64,000 nt of DNA from Neelides folsomi (Eukaryota > Arthropoda > Collembola > Neelipleona > Neelidae): contig JAQGBZ010000004.1 of the NCBI GenBank assembly GCA_034687125.1, positions 558,001-622,000 on the forward strand. Direction: 5' to 3'. The number at the start of each line of letters is the position of its first letter. The stretch's first letter is position 1. The notes beneath the pieces were generated by a model. That model was not told where the DNA came from and made no database searches. It worked only from the letters and a program-made list of their open reading frames with translations. Below are positions 1-14,788 of the stretch, in pieces. Position numbers and translations under genes: made by a program.

Positions 1-3000
1 CGATCCAAACAACATTAATAACATCCTGTCTCGTCCCACATCGTCCCTTTTGGCTCGTGAATGGATCAAACATCATTTCTCGAGTATCTCTTATAATACA
101 ATATAATATATGTAAATACCTTACATTATAAATACTGACAGTATCATATATACATATATATTTATGTATTTAGAAAGAAGGTGTGGATGAATGAGCCAGC
201 AGAAAGAAAGAATGTAAGGATTACAAGGGAGCATATTTAGTTATAATACATACACGAGTATCATATAATATTAGTATGTATGTAATATGTACATATCATC
301 CTCTCTTCACACTATCATCTTTGAATTAGCATTTGAAAGCTTTGAGTGTGGGGGCCAAGAGGAATATATTTAATATTAATATTACATACATTACCTTCAG
401 TCTCGATACGATTAATAATACAAGCCCAATCAGGTCCCCATCTCCTCCTCATGAATCCCTTGTTCATAATTCATAACTCATGTAAGCTTACACACTAGGA
501 GAGAAGATGCGAGCAGGAAAGGGCCATTGTGGCTAAATGGTCTTACTAATAATAGAGAAAGGGGATAGATCATATTAGAAATACCAACTGCTCAACTGGA
601 GTCTATTCATCGAAGGCCTAATCGTTCACATCGGGGCATTCATTCGATTAACATGACCATTACCTTTATAGAGCTCCTTTTTTGCTTCTTTTTCCCTTAA
701 CAATGGAATGGTTTTTATTTATTGTTGATCACACTGAGCTTCCACCTAACTCAATCCCCATCACTCTTGAAAATCACTGTCTCGTCTCTGCCCCGACTCG
801 TTTCCTGACAGGGAAGAAACTTTGACAAGATATGGTGAGCCATGCAAATAACATTGGATTACAAAACTCTGTACCAATCAGGTGCAAAAATTATTGATGT
901 GCAAAGGATGCCTGACAACACTTGGGTTCTTTTAACATTCTCCGCCCCACCCATTCCAATCCAAATGAAATCACCACAATCATTTTATTTAATTTTTAAT
1001 CGTAATTGAAAGATATCTTAAAATCCTTAAAAACTTAATCTTACTTTTATAGGAGGATAAAGACAAAACTATAATAATGAAATACAAATTATTTTAAAAT
1101 TTAATTCTAAAATAATAAAAAGAGTGGAACGATAATAACGATTAGTAAATTAAAAATTGATAAATAATACATTGATTAATATTATCGATTAGATTTAAGG
1201 GAGTTATGTTAAGATTCATAGTTAGGACATTTAGTAAGTTTGTTTGAATCTTATCTCTTAATTAGTGAAAATATATTTAAAAGTAAATGTACTTAAATTC
1301 TTAATCAATGTTTCAGATAACGATAATTAATATAGCTGTCCAAATTAGTCATCATTATACTAAATATTAAATTATGAATAAATATAGAGTACAAATCCGT
1401 ATGTTGTGTTATATAGAGATTATTAATAAATAAATCACTCGAAATTTAAAATGGAATGCACATTGTTCAACGAGGGATTATATGATTTTGATAAGTACAA
1501 GACAGTATAACAAAATTGTTACGCCTATGAAGAAAGAAGTGATTGATAATTTAATTGAAAAACCTACAAGTAGTTATGATAGCCAAGTGAGGGAAAATTT
1601 GATAGCGAGAACATTCAATGTAGTGTTTTTACTATAAGCAGAGTATTTCATAAATTCATATACAAATACTATCTGTAAATTAACATCATGATCATAGGGA
1701 ACATGATGTAATATTAAGTATCTGTATCATAGATTTTAATACATGCATTTATACTGCAAAAGGTTTAGTCTTAATAGTGATCAACAAGTTTTTTTAAATA
1801 TCGCTCTGAAGACGAAAACATTAAACAAGTAAGATGGATATTTAATGTGTAATGCTAGGTAACAACTAGTGTTTACGCTTTTTGGAGAAATGATAGAAGA
1901 CGAACCCCATCGTATGATAAAAAAAGTAAAGAAATATTATCAATGTATTGCATTATGCATACTTATTGCCATATTGGGAATAAATGTACTGTATAACATA
2001 ATATAGTGAATCTACTACTCTATAAAATACTGGATATATTAAATAATATATCTGTATACATCATAATGTATCCTAAAATGTAAAGTTATACATGATGTAT
2101 AGTAAAGAAACATAATCTTGATATGTCCATTTCTACCTAAATGTACTTTTAAAAAATGCTCTCTATCTTTCTCAGTTCATTTAAATTGATGTAAATTGGT
2201 AAAATGTCGAAAGTGGCAGCTTCTGTTTGAGATAAGATTTCCAAGCTTTTATTCCATCTCCTGAATCTCTTCCTATCAATTCTTAAATTCCAATTCATTT
2301 CAAAACCGGGTCTTTGAAATCCATGTGAATTATTTTAAAATCCTCAATGAAGTCAATGAAGTCAAATGATAAAAAGAAGGGGGAAAAGGAAGCGAAGGGT
2401 CATCGATCAAAATCAACGTCTTCGTTTAATAACAGTCAGTCGCCCAGGCTTAAATATTTCAGTAAGTTTAAAAAATCCAAATGAATAAGAGAAAAGGGAT
2501 AAGGGGTTGAGGAATATTGACAGTTCTCAGAGCTTCATCTCACTATGAAGCTTCTTGATGTGAAGAGTAAAAGGCTCAACTCTTGACAAATTGAGCCACA
2601 TATAGCGAGACAAGGGGAGAAGCTCATTGACTGAATTAAAATAAATGAATGCGAAGTAGCAGGGGCTCTTTTGAGTGAAGAAACCCACAGTTCGGTTAAG
2701 TGATGGTAAGTAGTGGGATGAAGTCAAATGGTAAGTATAGACTCATGTCCCTCATTTCCCTCACAGACTCTCACTCCGTCTCTGACTGACAATTAATGGA
2801 GAAAAAGAAGGGGAGAAGATGGTCATATGAACAAACCCCGTCCAATACGATAACCTCCATAATGACCCGTAAACCAAGTCAGCTTATTAAGTGAAGCGAA
2901 GATTGAACAGCTTCTTGATTCTTCATCTACTAACATTAAGAAGCAAATCTTAAGTTCATTTCTTTTACTTAAACTCCAAACCAACTCCTTGTGTCCAAAC

Positions 3001-6000
3001 CTCCAAACCAAGCCCAGAGTTGAACTGAACGAGTTTTGAAACTTTCAAACCAAGAGAATAAGAAAGACCTTCAATAGCAATAGGAGGAAAATCCTCAATT
3101 CTCCAATTTTCTTTTTACAAGTGAATAATGGTGGAGTCTATGAAGATGCCTTGGTTTGGAATTTATTGCTCACAACTCTTTAAAGTGCCTATAAATGTGA
3201 GTGGTCGATATGGAATGGGAACTTGAAAGCTATGAAAGATATTCATATATGTATGAAAGTAATTCATATATGTATGGAAGTATCTGTAATTCATATATGT
3301 ATGAAAGTAATATTTGTATGGAAGTAATGTATAATAGTATTGCAACCATGGTCCGTGAGTCTTGGACTTAATACGATAAATCTTGGGTATAACAAGGCTC
3401 TTCAACTCCTCGGTCTCCAATACATAATATTTCATTAGGTGGAGATTCTGGAGATCCATGGGTTTGCCGATGGCAATCCAAGGGTTATGAGTTTATGAGA
3501 ATTAAAATCATTTCATTCCTTCCATCACCATCACCATCAGGATCACATTTCTGATGGATTTCGGCGTCAAAGCCTTTGGCACATTTGGAATTGTTTCCTC
3601 TTTGGAATGCGATCTTCAACATTTTCAACACTTTCGCCCTCAAATGTTCAGAATTCTTCCAAATGCCGCGATGAGGAAGTTGGATATCAAATCTCGATAT
3701 CATATATCAAATCTTTCAAATATCTACATCCAATGACTTGTAGAAAGAGAGGAATTCGAATGTTTTTAATCTCATGGACCTGGTGAGGAAATGAGAATAA
3801 ATGAAATGAAAAAAATCCTCACAGTTGTGGAGTTAAACGCTGAAGGAGTGTAAATCTTATGGGAAAGCTGGGGAGTATAGGTAAAAGAAAGATCATAATT
3901 CCTCTCCTCCTGGCACCTCATTTCCAATCAAAACCCATTTCCATGCTCACTTACACACGTTGTACACCTTGTCTGGTTGTAATACTGAGAGTAAATGTTG
4001 CATGCATTATGCCCGACCTGTCCGAAATACAAAAGGGACGAGAAAAGAAAAAGTCTCTAACAGAATCTTACTCTAACAGAATCTAAGACTCAGGCTCTTA
4101 TTAGAGAGATAGGAAATAAGAGAGATAGAAAATAGATAGAGAGAGAGAGTTTCCAGGTAAATACAGAGAGTCCCAAAAGTGAGTGAGACCCCCTGGCCTG
4201 ACACCAACTCAATGAATCAAGTCCAATACGGACGGAGGTAAAATGAAGAGATCTCCGCTCCCTCACCTCGGCCACAAAGACATTCCTCGTGGCGAGCGAT
4301 TTATATCAGAAGGTCTTGGACGGACGCCGTTCGGCTCCCTCATGGGGGACTCTCCGTCTCGCCTTCGACGGATTTCTTCAATTTGGATCCCAGGAGTCCC
4401 AGGAGCCACAAAAATGTTCAGATTGGAAGTTCCCAAGTTCACCCTTTAATTCCAACCCCGAGTAATGACCACGTAACTTTGGATAAATGGGTGTAATAAT
4501 AATAAAAGAGCATATAACTGCATATATAGTAATCTTAAACTCACTTCATGTGGGGACAGTCAGTAAAGGAAAGGGAAAATGGGAAGGGATGTTCTGCTAA
4601 AGGGTTTAATCCTTCAAGGGTCTATGTAATGAGTGTAATTTGCATTTAAAATGGTAAATACCATTTTCTAAACTTCCATCCCTCACATTATAGACGAAGC
4701 CGTTTGGGAGCGAGAAATGTCCATTACAGGTTGTTATTAAATTTAAAGGATGTTTTGACCAAAAGACCAAGAAGCTTATTGTTATAATACTGCAATTACA
4801 CTTATTAAGATAAGTTTTTACTTTTATTTTCCGTTTTGTCATTTGTTCTTATAAGATTTAATCTATTGTGCAAGTTGTTATTCTTTTTATCAATGAGTAA
4901 GCTCGTAAATATCGGAATTTGCATCGTAAACTATTTAGATAATTATATTTATGTGTGTATTAGCTTTCATTGTCACTTTGTCGGATTGTTAATTAGGTCA
5001 TTAAACAATTTAAGTATTTACATTAAAAGACTTTAATGATTTTAAATATTTTTAGTTTAAAATGATTGATCTTTCAAACATGAGACGAAATGACCTTCTT
5101 TGATTTCCTGTATATTCTATTCGATTGGTTAATTTGGTCATATTATGATATTATAATTATAATATTAAAAACACTAATTAAAAAGACAAAAATAAGCTAT
5201 TATGCAATACTAAATAAAATTAGGAAACGGAGTATTTCAAAACTCTAAGTTTATTTACAGTATTTATAAAATTAATTACTGTAAATAAAATAAACAGATT
5301 ACAAAATTATGTTGATGATAAAGGACTATGGATTTATGATGTAAAATATCCTAACACTTGCAATTTATAAAAAATTACCTAAATAAAGAAAAATTAAAAA
5401 ATTTGCTTACAATTTCGGACGTTTTCGTATCTTCTTCAACGTTGCTCGAACGAATCAATTGAATCGAATTTATAAAGATTTGATTTAACCCATGATATGA
5501 ATGAATTATTGGCAAAATAAAAATTAGCACCGAGAGTAAATAATATTGAAATAAAATTAGTTTACAAAAATAAATGAGAATTGGGACGAGTATTAACTTG
5601 TGAATTTAAATTCCTCTCGAGTAAAAGTTCCAAAATAATTAAATTAACTGTAACAGTATTAAAAATTAAAAATTAGTTCAGATCTGAACAGATCTCCAAT
5701 TTTTCTTCTTCCTTATTTCTTATGATCTCGAATACGCCGCGTAGAACTTTGAATGTAACTCTGAAATGATCTCCAAATCCCTTCTTATCTTCCACCTATT
5801 GAAATGAACAAGGAATGAGAATTTCACGTTGCACAGATGACTCCAACAACTCACTTTGTGTTCTTGTTCTTGCTCTTGATTGCTTATCCTTTGTTGCTTT
5901 TTTTGCTTTTGATTTGCGAATTGTGAATTGTGTTGTTAATTAGTTAACTAAGGTACATTATACAATGGCTTCCAAGCCGCTGATTTTAGCCTTTAATTAA

Positions 6001-9000
6001 CCATTCGATTGACAATTGATAATGTTTTACTAAACATTAATAATTTGGTAATGAGTGCGAAACTTTGTAATAGCGAGTAATGACATTAATAAATGAGAAA
6101 TAAATGAACTTTTGAAACACATTTAAATGACGAATTGGTAAACGAACTATGATTATTGTATTTAAAGTTTTAATATTTTTGTAAAATATAAATATTTATT
6201 TCAACTTTATGAAATTGCTAACAATAAATAAAAAATACTAAAACGCATGTAATGTAGAATTTAGACATGATGAGGATGAGTGATAAATAGACAAGTAAAT
6301 TAAAGGGCAATCATCCGATGTCTTCCCTTTTGAATGGAGAATGAAAAGCTGTTAGTGGATAATTAAGATAATTTTATTAAAAGAATAATTCCCCCAATTC
6401 TCACTAAACCGGTTGAAAGGAAGTGATTAGGAAGAGAAAGATTTAGCACTTTTACATATTTGCCAAGGTTCGTAGCCAGTCTAATGGCCAAGGATCCTTT
6501 AATGAAGATAAGTGTGAATCCAATTTCTATCTTTACGTTAATTAGTTCTTTGTTAATGCCCCTTGCTCTTCCCTTCGTGATGAGTTGAATTTGTTCATTG
6601 GACGAAGGTCTGACAAGTCGATTCAACACGCATCTATTTTGATTGGAACTAACGATTGGTAAACTCATGTGAATTTTGACCTAAAATTTGGATTTTATTC
6701 AATTTATACATTTGGAGTCAGACAGGTAATATTTGTAAGTACAGGTGGTTTGGAGCATTGTTGGAAATATGTGCTCCACGCTTCGGTTCAAATCTTCAAC
6801 CTTTAAATCAGATGAGGAATGAACTCATTACTCCCGTTTTTGTTCCGAATCGATGGTTTCTTAAAAATTGAGACGGTCTGAGATTCTTTTTCAAGAACTT
6901 CGCACATCACAATTTTTATAACTAATCCACCATGACGCCTTTAAGCGGCTTAATTATCTCACAATGATTGTACAGTTTCAGCTTTTACTCACTTTTTAAC
7001 AACATGAACGAACACTAATCATTTTATAATTCATTACTAATTGGATATTGTCTTTTATATAAAAATGAATGATTTGAAGTTTCATTAAAATCAACTGTAA
7101 AAATCCTCATGACTCAAAACTCAAAACCAATGAATCAAACAATTACCTTTAATTACAATAAATTGCTAATTAAGCTCTGATACAAAATTCTCTGTATCAT
7201 ATACCTTACATTTTATATACGTTAAGGTAAATGTAAGTTAAAATAATATTAATAATTATGTTTAAAATTTCATCCTAAATAAAATATTTAATCGGGCTAG
7301 TTTCAAATCCTTTAAGAATCTTCAACATCTCAGACCTCCTTCAATTGACATACAATTAGGATTTTGAATGTGAGCAAATAATGAAAAACTTGAATATTCA
7401 TCCAAATGTGTGCTTCTAATGTATCCTAGAAGTTCTACAGGTAAGAAATTCAAAAGGAAAGTAAATAGCACACAAATGATTTAATGAGCATATGAAAATG
7501 ACACGCAGGGAGGTATTTGCATTTAAATACACCAAGTTTTAAATTCAAAATGAGGAACGGGAAATGCACAAAGCCAATCGTTGAGATTGCTAAACTCTAA
7601 TGGAATTGTCCCATTTAATCTCATTCTTGTTCATCCGAGTCTAAACAAAATAAGTATAGGGATTGTAATACAAATATTTATTCCTAATTTGAATCACACA
7701 CACCGGCGTCTCCTTTGTGATAATTTATCTTTACTTAACAAAACTCAAATCCTCATTTCTCGCCATTATGCCTTTACAATAAATAAAATAAGGATTTTGT
7801 TCATCATACACATTTATTATTTTTCCTACCCATTCATGTACATAGCTACTCATATACATTTTCTCTATATATGTACTAGCTTACATTATACGAGTACACA
7901 TATAAGTGTACAGGTAAAATATGAATGTGTATGTAATATACCTGTAGAGTAGAAATCTAAAAAGCATCATTTTTATCATTCCCCATCTTTTACCTTGTTG
8001 CTGTTTTATTAGCAATCCACCACATGGAGGTAAAATGCCGACATAATATGAAGGCATGTTTTTCATTCTCTTCAACCATATGCATTTATGTATTTATGTG
8101 TTATTTGATATGATCTTGGGGGTTTTTTGTATTCTTGCACTTTGTGATTATGAAATCCCTTTTGGATAAAGAAATATCCTTATCTTTTTTACCTTTGGAG
8201 CACAAGGAGGATTTTTACATTTCTCACACATGTGCACATTAATGAAAAATGTGTTTTGTTCCATCGGTCGACATTCATATTAAATAGATACATACAGTAA
8301 TAAGTAAAATGTGTAATAAGCAAAATGTATAAATCCTTGTAATTATAATTGAATGATATCAAGAGTCAGACGCTGTTGGAATAACAATCAAAGCTCGAAT
8401 AAAAATAAATAAAATCATAGTTAGATTATTCAATGCACATCCGTCGTTTGTTTCCATAGTAATCTTTTCAATTTATTCCCTTTGATGTAAAAATAAAATT
8501 TTAGTCTCATTACAAAAATCCATTTATTATACCTTTGATGTTCTTCAGGATTCAAAAGCTTATTCCGCAACAGTGCCTTAACTAAATTCATTTCATCTGA
8601 TTATCCCATTCTTTGAATGACAAATCTTTAATAATTTCATCCTCGTTTAAAAATTCAAAAAAGAATAATCGTTTTCACATGAACCGAATAATCTTATTAA
8701 AATTGGCATTGAAAGAATCTTATCAATTAATCATGTTTTAAGCTGTTGGAAAAAAGTGCACAAGTAAAAACATTAACTTTAAGTATAGAACCCTATGTAT
8801 GTATACCATACCATATATATGTTAGGTATTTATGTATGTTGGCTTATATATTATGTATCGGTAAAGGAGAAGAATGAAAATTGGACTTTTCTGAAATGAA
8901 TTGAAATCCCGTTGTGAGTTTGAAACTCCCTTGAAGGTAAAGTCTCGGGGCTGAATCGAACCCCATCCTTCTTTTTCTTACTTCCATAAGTTCCACCCTC

Positions 9001-9033
9001 AGAGAGGCAAAGTGTAGCAAGAGGGAAGGAGGG
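1..9033. other. Upstream intergenic DNA, no gene recognised
   Basis: AT-rich DNA with many short TATGTA/ATAC tracts. I saw no long open frame with protein-like composition, no splice-linked exon series and no RNA gene. A GC-richer patch at about 4240-4450 carries a 68-codon open frame starting at 4243. It has no recognisable domain and no support other than being open, so it is not called as a gene. A short tandem repeat at 3241-3326 is listed separately. Confidence 0.5.
3241..3326. repeat. Short tandem repeat, ATTCATATATGTATGRAAGTA unit
   Basis: Three copies of a 21-base unit (3241-3261, 3262-3282 followed by six extra bases, 3289-3309) and a degenerate fourth (3310-3326). Copies differ by an A/G change (gaaag or ggaag). 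The array makes a spurious repeated open frame on the minus strand. It looks like an ordinary minisatellite. Confidence 0.8.
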
Positions 9034-9192
9034 ATGATGCAGGGAATGTTCAACAATGGCCCTTCAAATCCAATGCTTCTTGCTCTTCAAGCTGTTGGAG
9101 AATGGAGAGGGATGGGGAGGTTGGCCGATTGCTTCAACAATCTCCTCAGTTGCGATTTGAACTCAGCCCCATGTGAACGTTGTATTTGCTAA
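9034..9192 (+). CDS. Candidate small ORF, 52 codons, cysteine-rich C terminus
   Basis: Open frame beginning with two adjacent ATGs and ending at TAA 9190-9192. It is 52 residues long. The last 20 residues hold five cysteines (about residues 33, 40, 47, 50, 52), and the frame lies in a patch clearly GC-richer than its surroundings. There is no signal peptide: the start is polar and only a short stretch around residues 14-21 is hydrophobic. No family is recognised. The same DNA has a competing open frame on the minus strand (8844-9056), which weakens the case. It could be a leader ORF of an upstream fascin exon, a small-protein gene or chance. Low confidence. Confidence 0.18.
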   Translation: MMQGMFNNGPSNPMLLALQAVGEWRGMGRLADCFNNLLSCDLNSAPCERCIC

Positions 9193-12100
9193 ACCTCCCC
9201 CGCAACGCTCTCACCCTCTAAACACAAAACATTGGTGGTGGTGGTGAAGAGAGAGATATTTTATTTGTGGACATTTACCGTAACATCTTCAATCTTGTAA
9301 GAGTTTCATTGTCCTTCTGCTCCAGAAACTTTTCTCCGGCCGCCGGCATTCACTTGTCAAATTTATAGTGCTTGAAATAAACAACTTCAAGGAGATTGAA
9401 GGTAATATTAAATGCTCTACTTTGTTTTCTCATTAGTTTTACATTAGACTCAGCATCGGCCTTAAATTAATTTTTTCCTAATTTTAATTCATTTTACAAT
9501 TTTCGTTTTAATTAAGACATTCAATTTTATTTATTAGATTCATTTTTTTTAAAATTTACCTTTGATCTAAAGAGTTTAGAATTTGGTATGAATGATTAGG
9601 TAATTGAGAAGCTAAAAGATAACTATAAATTTTGTAGTATAATTAAATACTTATTGGCAATAAAAATATTATAACAATGGCTAATAAGCTTAAACATTTA
9701 TAAGAATACAAAACTCATTTATTTGTTTTGATTTTTGATATTAAGAATATATTTCAATGTAAAACATTTGTGTTATTGTTATTTATTATTCATTAAATAT
9801 TAGTATCGCATAAAGATCTCTCAATATACATATAAAATAGATTTAAATAATTTACATGCTTTTATTTATGCAAAGATAAAAGTACTTATGCTAAAACAGA
9901 TTTATTCATGTTTGTCTGTTTATGATTCATATTGATCTTTAATAAAAGCAGTGGAGAATTAAGTTACCTGAAAGATCTTCTCTTCTTGGCTTCAATCCAT
10001 CTCCAAAATCTTCTTGATCTAAGCTACTAACAATTTTGTTGATCTATTTTTCTAAAATGATTGCTCGGATTTTCCAAACGATAACAATCATCAAATATGA
10101 TTATATGAAACTCTTAGAGTTTATGGGAAGTATAGGAGAATAAAGGGAAACGACTGAAACGAGCTTAAGATTTCTCCGGCTCATCATATTCCAAACTAGC
10201 GCATCTTTTTAAAGGGTGAAATTGTGAGAGTCCAACTTCCGTTTTCCTGTGGCAAACGAAGGCATGGTTGGATGAGATGCGGCTTGTGCCTTATGCCTTC
10301 TCCCATATACCTAAACTATATAGATAAAATACTTTACCCAACAAACCTTAGACGCTTAACAAACTTAACATGAAGAGACCATCTGAAAAGGCTTAAAAAG
10401 CCCTATGATAAAAAAGAGAAGCAATAAAATATTCCTTTAGAAAATAAGTATAGGTAAACTATACTTATTTTCTAATCTGTAAATTGAAAAGCTATTTGAC
10501 AACCCAAGTTAGGAAATGGTTGGAAATGGTTTGGGAAGACATTATCACTCGGAAATAGAATGTGTGATACATCTGCATGGACACATGAAGGGAAAAAAAG
10601 GCAAAGTGTGGGTTCAAGCCGGCTGTCACGTCCGCTCCTACTAATTTAACTTCTCTCAGAGCTCAAACATACAAATAGGAGTAATATAACTAAATAAAGA
10701 GACGTAAAGAGAGAGATACACACTGACAACATATGTAAGACTTCTGCTTTTACAAACACTCACTGTTATTAAAATTGCACTCCTAAAAGTTTTTATTTCG
10801 TCGTGGAGCAATTACATTAGGAACATAAACTTTCTGGAAAAAGTTCAAATTTGAGAGCAAAAGGGTTAAACTCGTGCTTCGGAGACATGACAATCATTCA
10901 GATGCGGTTGATGTGTATACATCTTTGTAGTGGTTGATAAAAAGATAAAGATCATATAAAAAATATATAAATATACAGATATACGAAATATCTGTATATT
11001 ATATGAGGAGAATATGAAGGAATTCACGAATATAAGATAATATTAAAACTCATATAAATAAGTCGTGTAGAAGTTCAAGACATAAAATGACCCTTTTTAG
11101 TTCCCGGCTTCCTCTTTACGTTCACAAGCAGTTTACGGCTTTGTAGCAAATTAAGGATTTGGCCAAATATGAATGTAACGCACATAGAAATGTATGTTGT
11201 GCAAGGCATTTTGTATAATTCTTCCGGTCTCCCCCATATTACATAGACCGGTAATGCCGGGGATTCCTTCATGGAATTTTCATCCCCCGAATGTCTTTTC
11301 CCTCTCGGCCCATTCAACACACATACACTTCTGTATGATATGTAGAATATTAAAGTGCGGATTGTTTGGGGAAGTTGAGAGCAAGCGCGTATAGGGACGA
11401 GGACTTCCCCTCTGCATCGTCTATTCACCCGGGTTGGAGACTTTCGGAGGGTTGAGGCCAAAGACCTGGGATAGATATACCCTTACGCTTTTCCATCCCT
11501 GCTTCCTGTCTCGCGACAGACATCGATTTCTCCACGACTCCTATGTTCCTAAACTCAAACACCTCTCAGTACGTCTGGCCCCTTTGCACGTACAGTTCAT
11601 TCTCCATGGCAGACTTTGACAGTTCGAAATAAAGTGGGAGGGAAGCAATTTAAAGTTAATTACCTATTGGATTTGATCAATGTGGAGAATTTTTTAAAAT
11701 TAGTTGTGAATAATTTGGGAAAACCTACAGAGGTTTAAAAGTCACGAGTTGAATATTTGACAGCCAAAAGCAAGGTAATTTTCAACATTGACATTTCCGT
11801 TCATTTTTATTCTTAATTTCTAAATTGTATGTTAAATGAAATAAAATATTAGAAGGTAGAAGGTACCTATGCTGTTTCTGGACCTCTGACTTGAGTTTGT
11901 TTTTAATAATTTAACTCAAATTATGTATTTAATTAGTATGAATTCAATTATATTAACGACGAACGTTATTTACAGAATTTGTTTATTTGTCTAATCAATT
12001 CATTATGCGTGAAGAATTCCACGTTGTGTATTCATTCATTAGTTGAAAAAACAATCCTATAGTTCTTGTACAAGTTTTCTTAAGAGCTCTTCAGAATTAA

Positions 12101-14788
12101 AGAATGTTTCTTCTTTGAGGATCCATAAGTTATGTTTACTACTAAATACTTCCTAATATGCTCCCATGCTTTATTTTATGGGTTGGCTCACGTTTGCATA
12201 TTGGGAATATTTTTGAAATGGTCAAAGTTAGGAGATTAAGTAAATGCATTTACTAAAAATTCTTCTGACTTCCCAAAGGATCCCGTTCGACTCTCAGAAA
12301 TTCTAATAAGCAGAACTAATGAAGCTAATAGAAAAATCTTTGAACTTTCCTGTTCTTTGGCCATATTACTTACATATAAATTATGGATATTACATTACTC
12401 AAAGTCAATGTTAAGAGAAAATTCCTTCCATTTGCACTGCTAAATCAACGATGATTTTCACATATTTTCCGCTACTGTATCTGTACTGTATGTACATACA
12501 TAATATGTATTTACTTGGTATATCTATTTATTTTGAAGTTTTATGGTATGACGAAGGATTTTTACAAATAATGAATATTTTGAAAAGGGAATATCTTTTC
12601 ACTACTTCATGTACCATTTTATAAATGGACAATTTGAGAGATATCGTTGAATCTTTTGAATCTTAAAGAAATCTTAAAGGTTCTGAACATTTTGAAGTCT
12701 AAAGCTCTGAAGGACTAAAGGGTTTGGCTCTCTTGAAGAGTTGTCAGACGGAATTTAGGAGCCAGAGGAACCATAAAGTCTTCCACAGATGAGAGAACCA
12801 CTTGTGTGATAAGATGAACCATTCTTCTCCAAATGACAGACAGGTTTAATTTTAAATACTCCTTTACATCATAAAAGATCTTTCAGAGTTTTTACAAGAT
12901 CTAACGAGTTTATGCAAGTGGAGCCAGATTGCTAAAAAGGACATTACATACAAACCATCCACATACCTTTAAAATATGCCAGTAGTAGAAAAACACACTT
13001 ATTTGACATTTATTTATTCGCCATTCTTCCGACCAAGGAACCCTTACCATATAAATACCATACCATATACTAACAAGTACTATATTCTGCAGTATGGATA
13101 TAGCCATATATACCATATTGGTATATTATGTATAAGAAAGTTTTTCCATTCTACAATTACGAATGGTTGAACAACTCAATCCAATCGGGCAATAGGATTT
13201 GATGTGAAGGAAAGGTTGAGAATATTTATTATACTATTTACAAGTCTTCTGTGAAAGCCCTAGAGCAACAGGAAAAGAATGTCCTCTGTAAATCTCTAAG
13301 TTAATCATGAATTGGCGAGAGTGGAGATTCAATGTAATGGTGAATCTCTCTTGATGATTAGATTCACTCCCTCCCTCAAACTCAATTGGAATCTGTACCT
13401 TTTTTATAATTCATCCTACTGTGAGTCTGTGAGTCTTCAGATAGCAACTAAATGAACTTCTGTACAACTCACATTCAAAATCGTACACATTCCTTACAAG
13501 ACTATTTTATTTATATTGGATGTAAGAAGTGTAAGATTGGAGTATTAAGAAGAATGAATGTACTGTGAGTATTAAGAATGTAGCAGCGTGAAAAAGAAGA
13601 TTCATTCAAAGTCCTCATGTTCAATTCAATCCACATACGGATTCGATCCGATTTCCTAAAACGAAACTTTTACGAGCCGGGAAGCCATTAGCTTCCCTTC
13701 ACACGTTTTTTCCATGATTCACCATTGTCCAATTTTTTGATACCCCATGCATGGGGGTTGTTTTCGGAAAAACAAAAATGTGAACTCCTTCCAAGATCCT
13801 CATTTTCCCTCAAATTGCAGTTCATTACTCTGAAATTAGACATAGCCCACTTTCCCCACCCAATGGGCCTCATTTGTCATTCTCTACTCCATTTCTCTGA
13901 TGAGGGAGGACGAAGGGCCAAACAATCCCACCGTATTAAATTAGGGTCATATATTATTATCAAACTCCCCTTCTTTCACATTGACATTTACAGCTTGCTT
14001 CTTCAACACCAAACTTCCCGTCATTGTTCCCCAGAAGTGCCACAGGAGACGAATGACTCATCACGAACTTCAAATCAACTAAAGGACAAAATCATTACGG
14101 TCGCCAAATAAATAATCCAACATTTTTCATGTCCATAGTCTAACATATAAAATAATACATAGGCCCTCAATTCAGAGAAAATTTAATTTTACGTATATTA
14201 CCTATACAAATACAAATATATAGTACCATACACTCCATGGTACACCAATATACTCATCACATTGATCAGTATCTTTGGAGAATTGGAGAATCACGAAAGG
14301 AAAATTATTTTTTCTGTCCAATTTCTCATTTCCCTTCCCCAATAACAATGTTAGATATTTAATATTGTACACATGGATTGAAGAGAGATTGAGTAATGCA
14401 TTTTACGATGTGAATTTCCGATGACACACGTCTGGCTGCAGTTCCTTTTGCTCTTCTGCACTTCTCCCCCTCTTCCTCTTTCTTTAATACTTCACGCATC
14501 AATAAAGGATGTAAACATTCAACATTCATATGCGGATGACGTTTTATACTCAATCTAACCCCAAGATAAACTCATACTCATATAACTATATGATTATTAT
14601 GATTATGTTCATCTCATCTCTATTAAACTGATATACTCCGATATATAGTACTTGTAGAAATATTTATAAAGTGATTTTCACCCTTCGGGCAAAGCTCATT
14701 AATTGCGTGCAAATGAGAATTCACACTATTAGTTGTCTCGAGTGGTTTTCATATTCAAATATTTTAATTGATTGACTTTTTTGTTTAG
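9193..14788. other. Region upstream of fascin, probably containing its promoter and 5' exon(s)
   Basis: No coding gene recognised. The stretch 9230-9401 is GC-richer, contains a CCGGCCGCCGGC cluster (around 9337) and ends in AAG followed by GTAATA at 9402, a plausible splice donor. It could be a non-coding first exon spliced to the acceptor at 14788, which is inference. The rest is AT-rich with scattered open frames on both strands (for example 11075-11461 minus, 13725-14111 plus) that show no family features. A near-perfect hairpin at 10437-10475 is listed separately. Confidence 0.4.
10437..10475. repeat. Perfect 16-bp inverted repeat (hairpin)
   Basis: Arms TTAGAAAATAAGTATA (10437-10452) and its exact reverse complement (10460-10475) separated by a 7-base loop, GGTAAAC. 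The function is unknown. It could form a cruciform or RNA hairpin, or be a remnant of a very small inverted-repeat element. Confidence 0.85.

Noticed and set aside
4243-4449. 68-codon open frame in a GC-richer patch (MKRSPLPHL...)
   Set aside because: No domain, no splice context, and comparable frames occur in other GC-richer patches where fewer stops are expected by chance.
11075-11461. 128-codon minus-strand open frame
   Set aside because: Two plus-strand frames overlap it; the product has mixed composition with no recognisable motif.
13725-14111. 128-codon plus-strand frame just upstream of fascin
   Set aside because: No similarity to fascin or any family, no donor leading to 14789, and a competing minus-strand frame; treated as chance.
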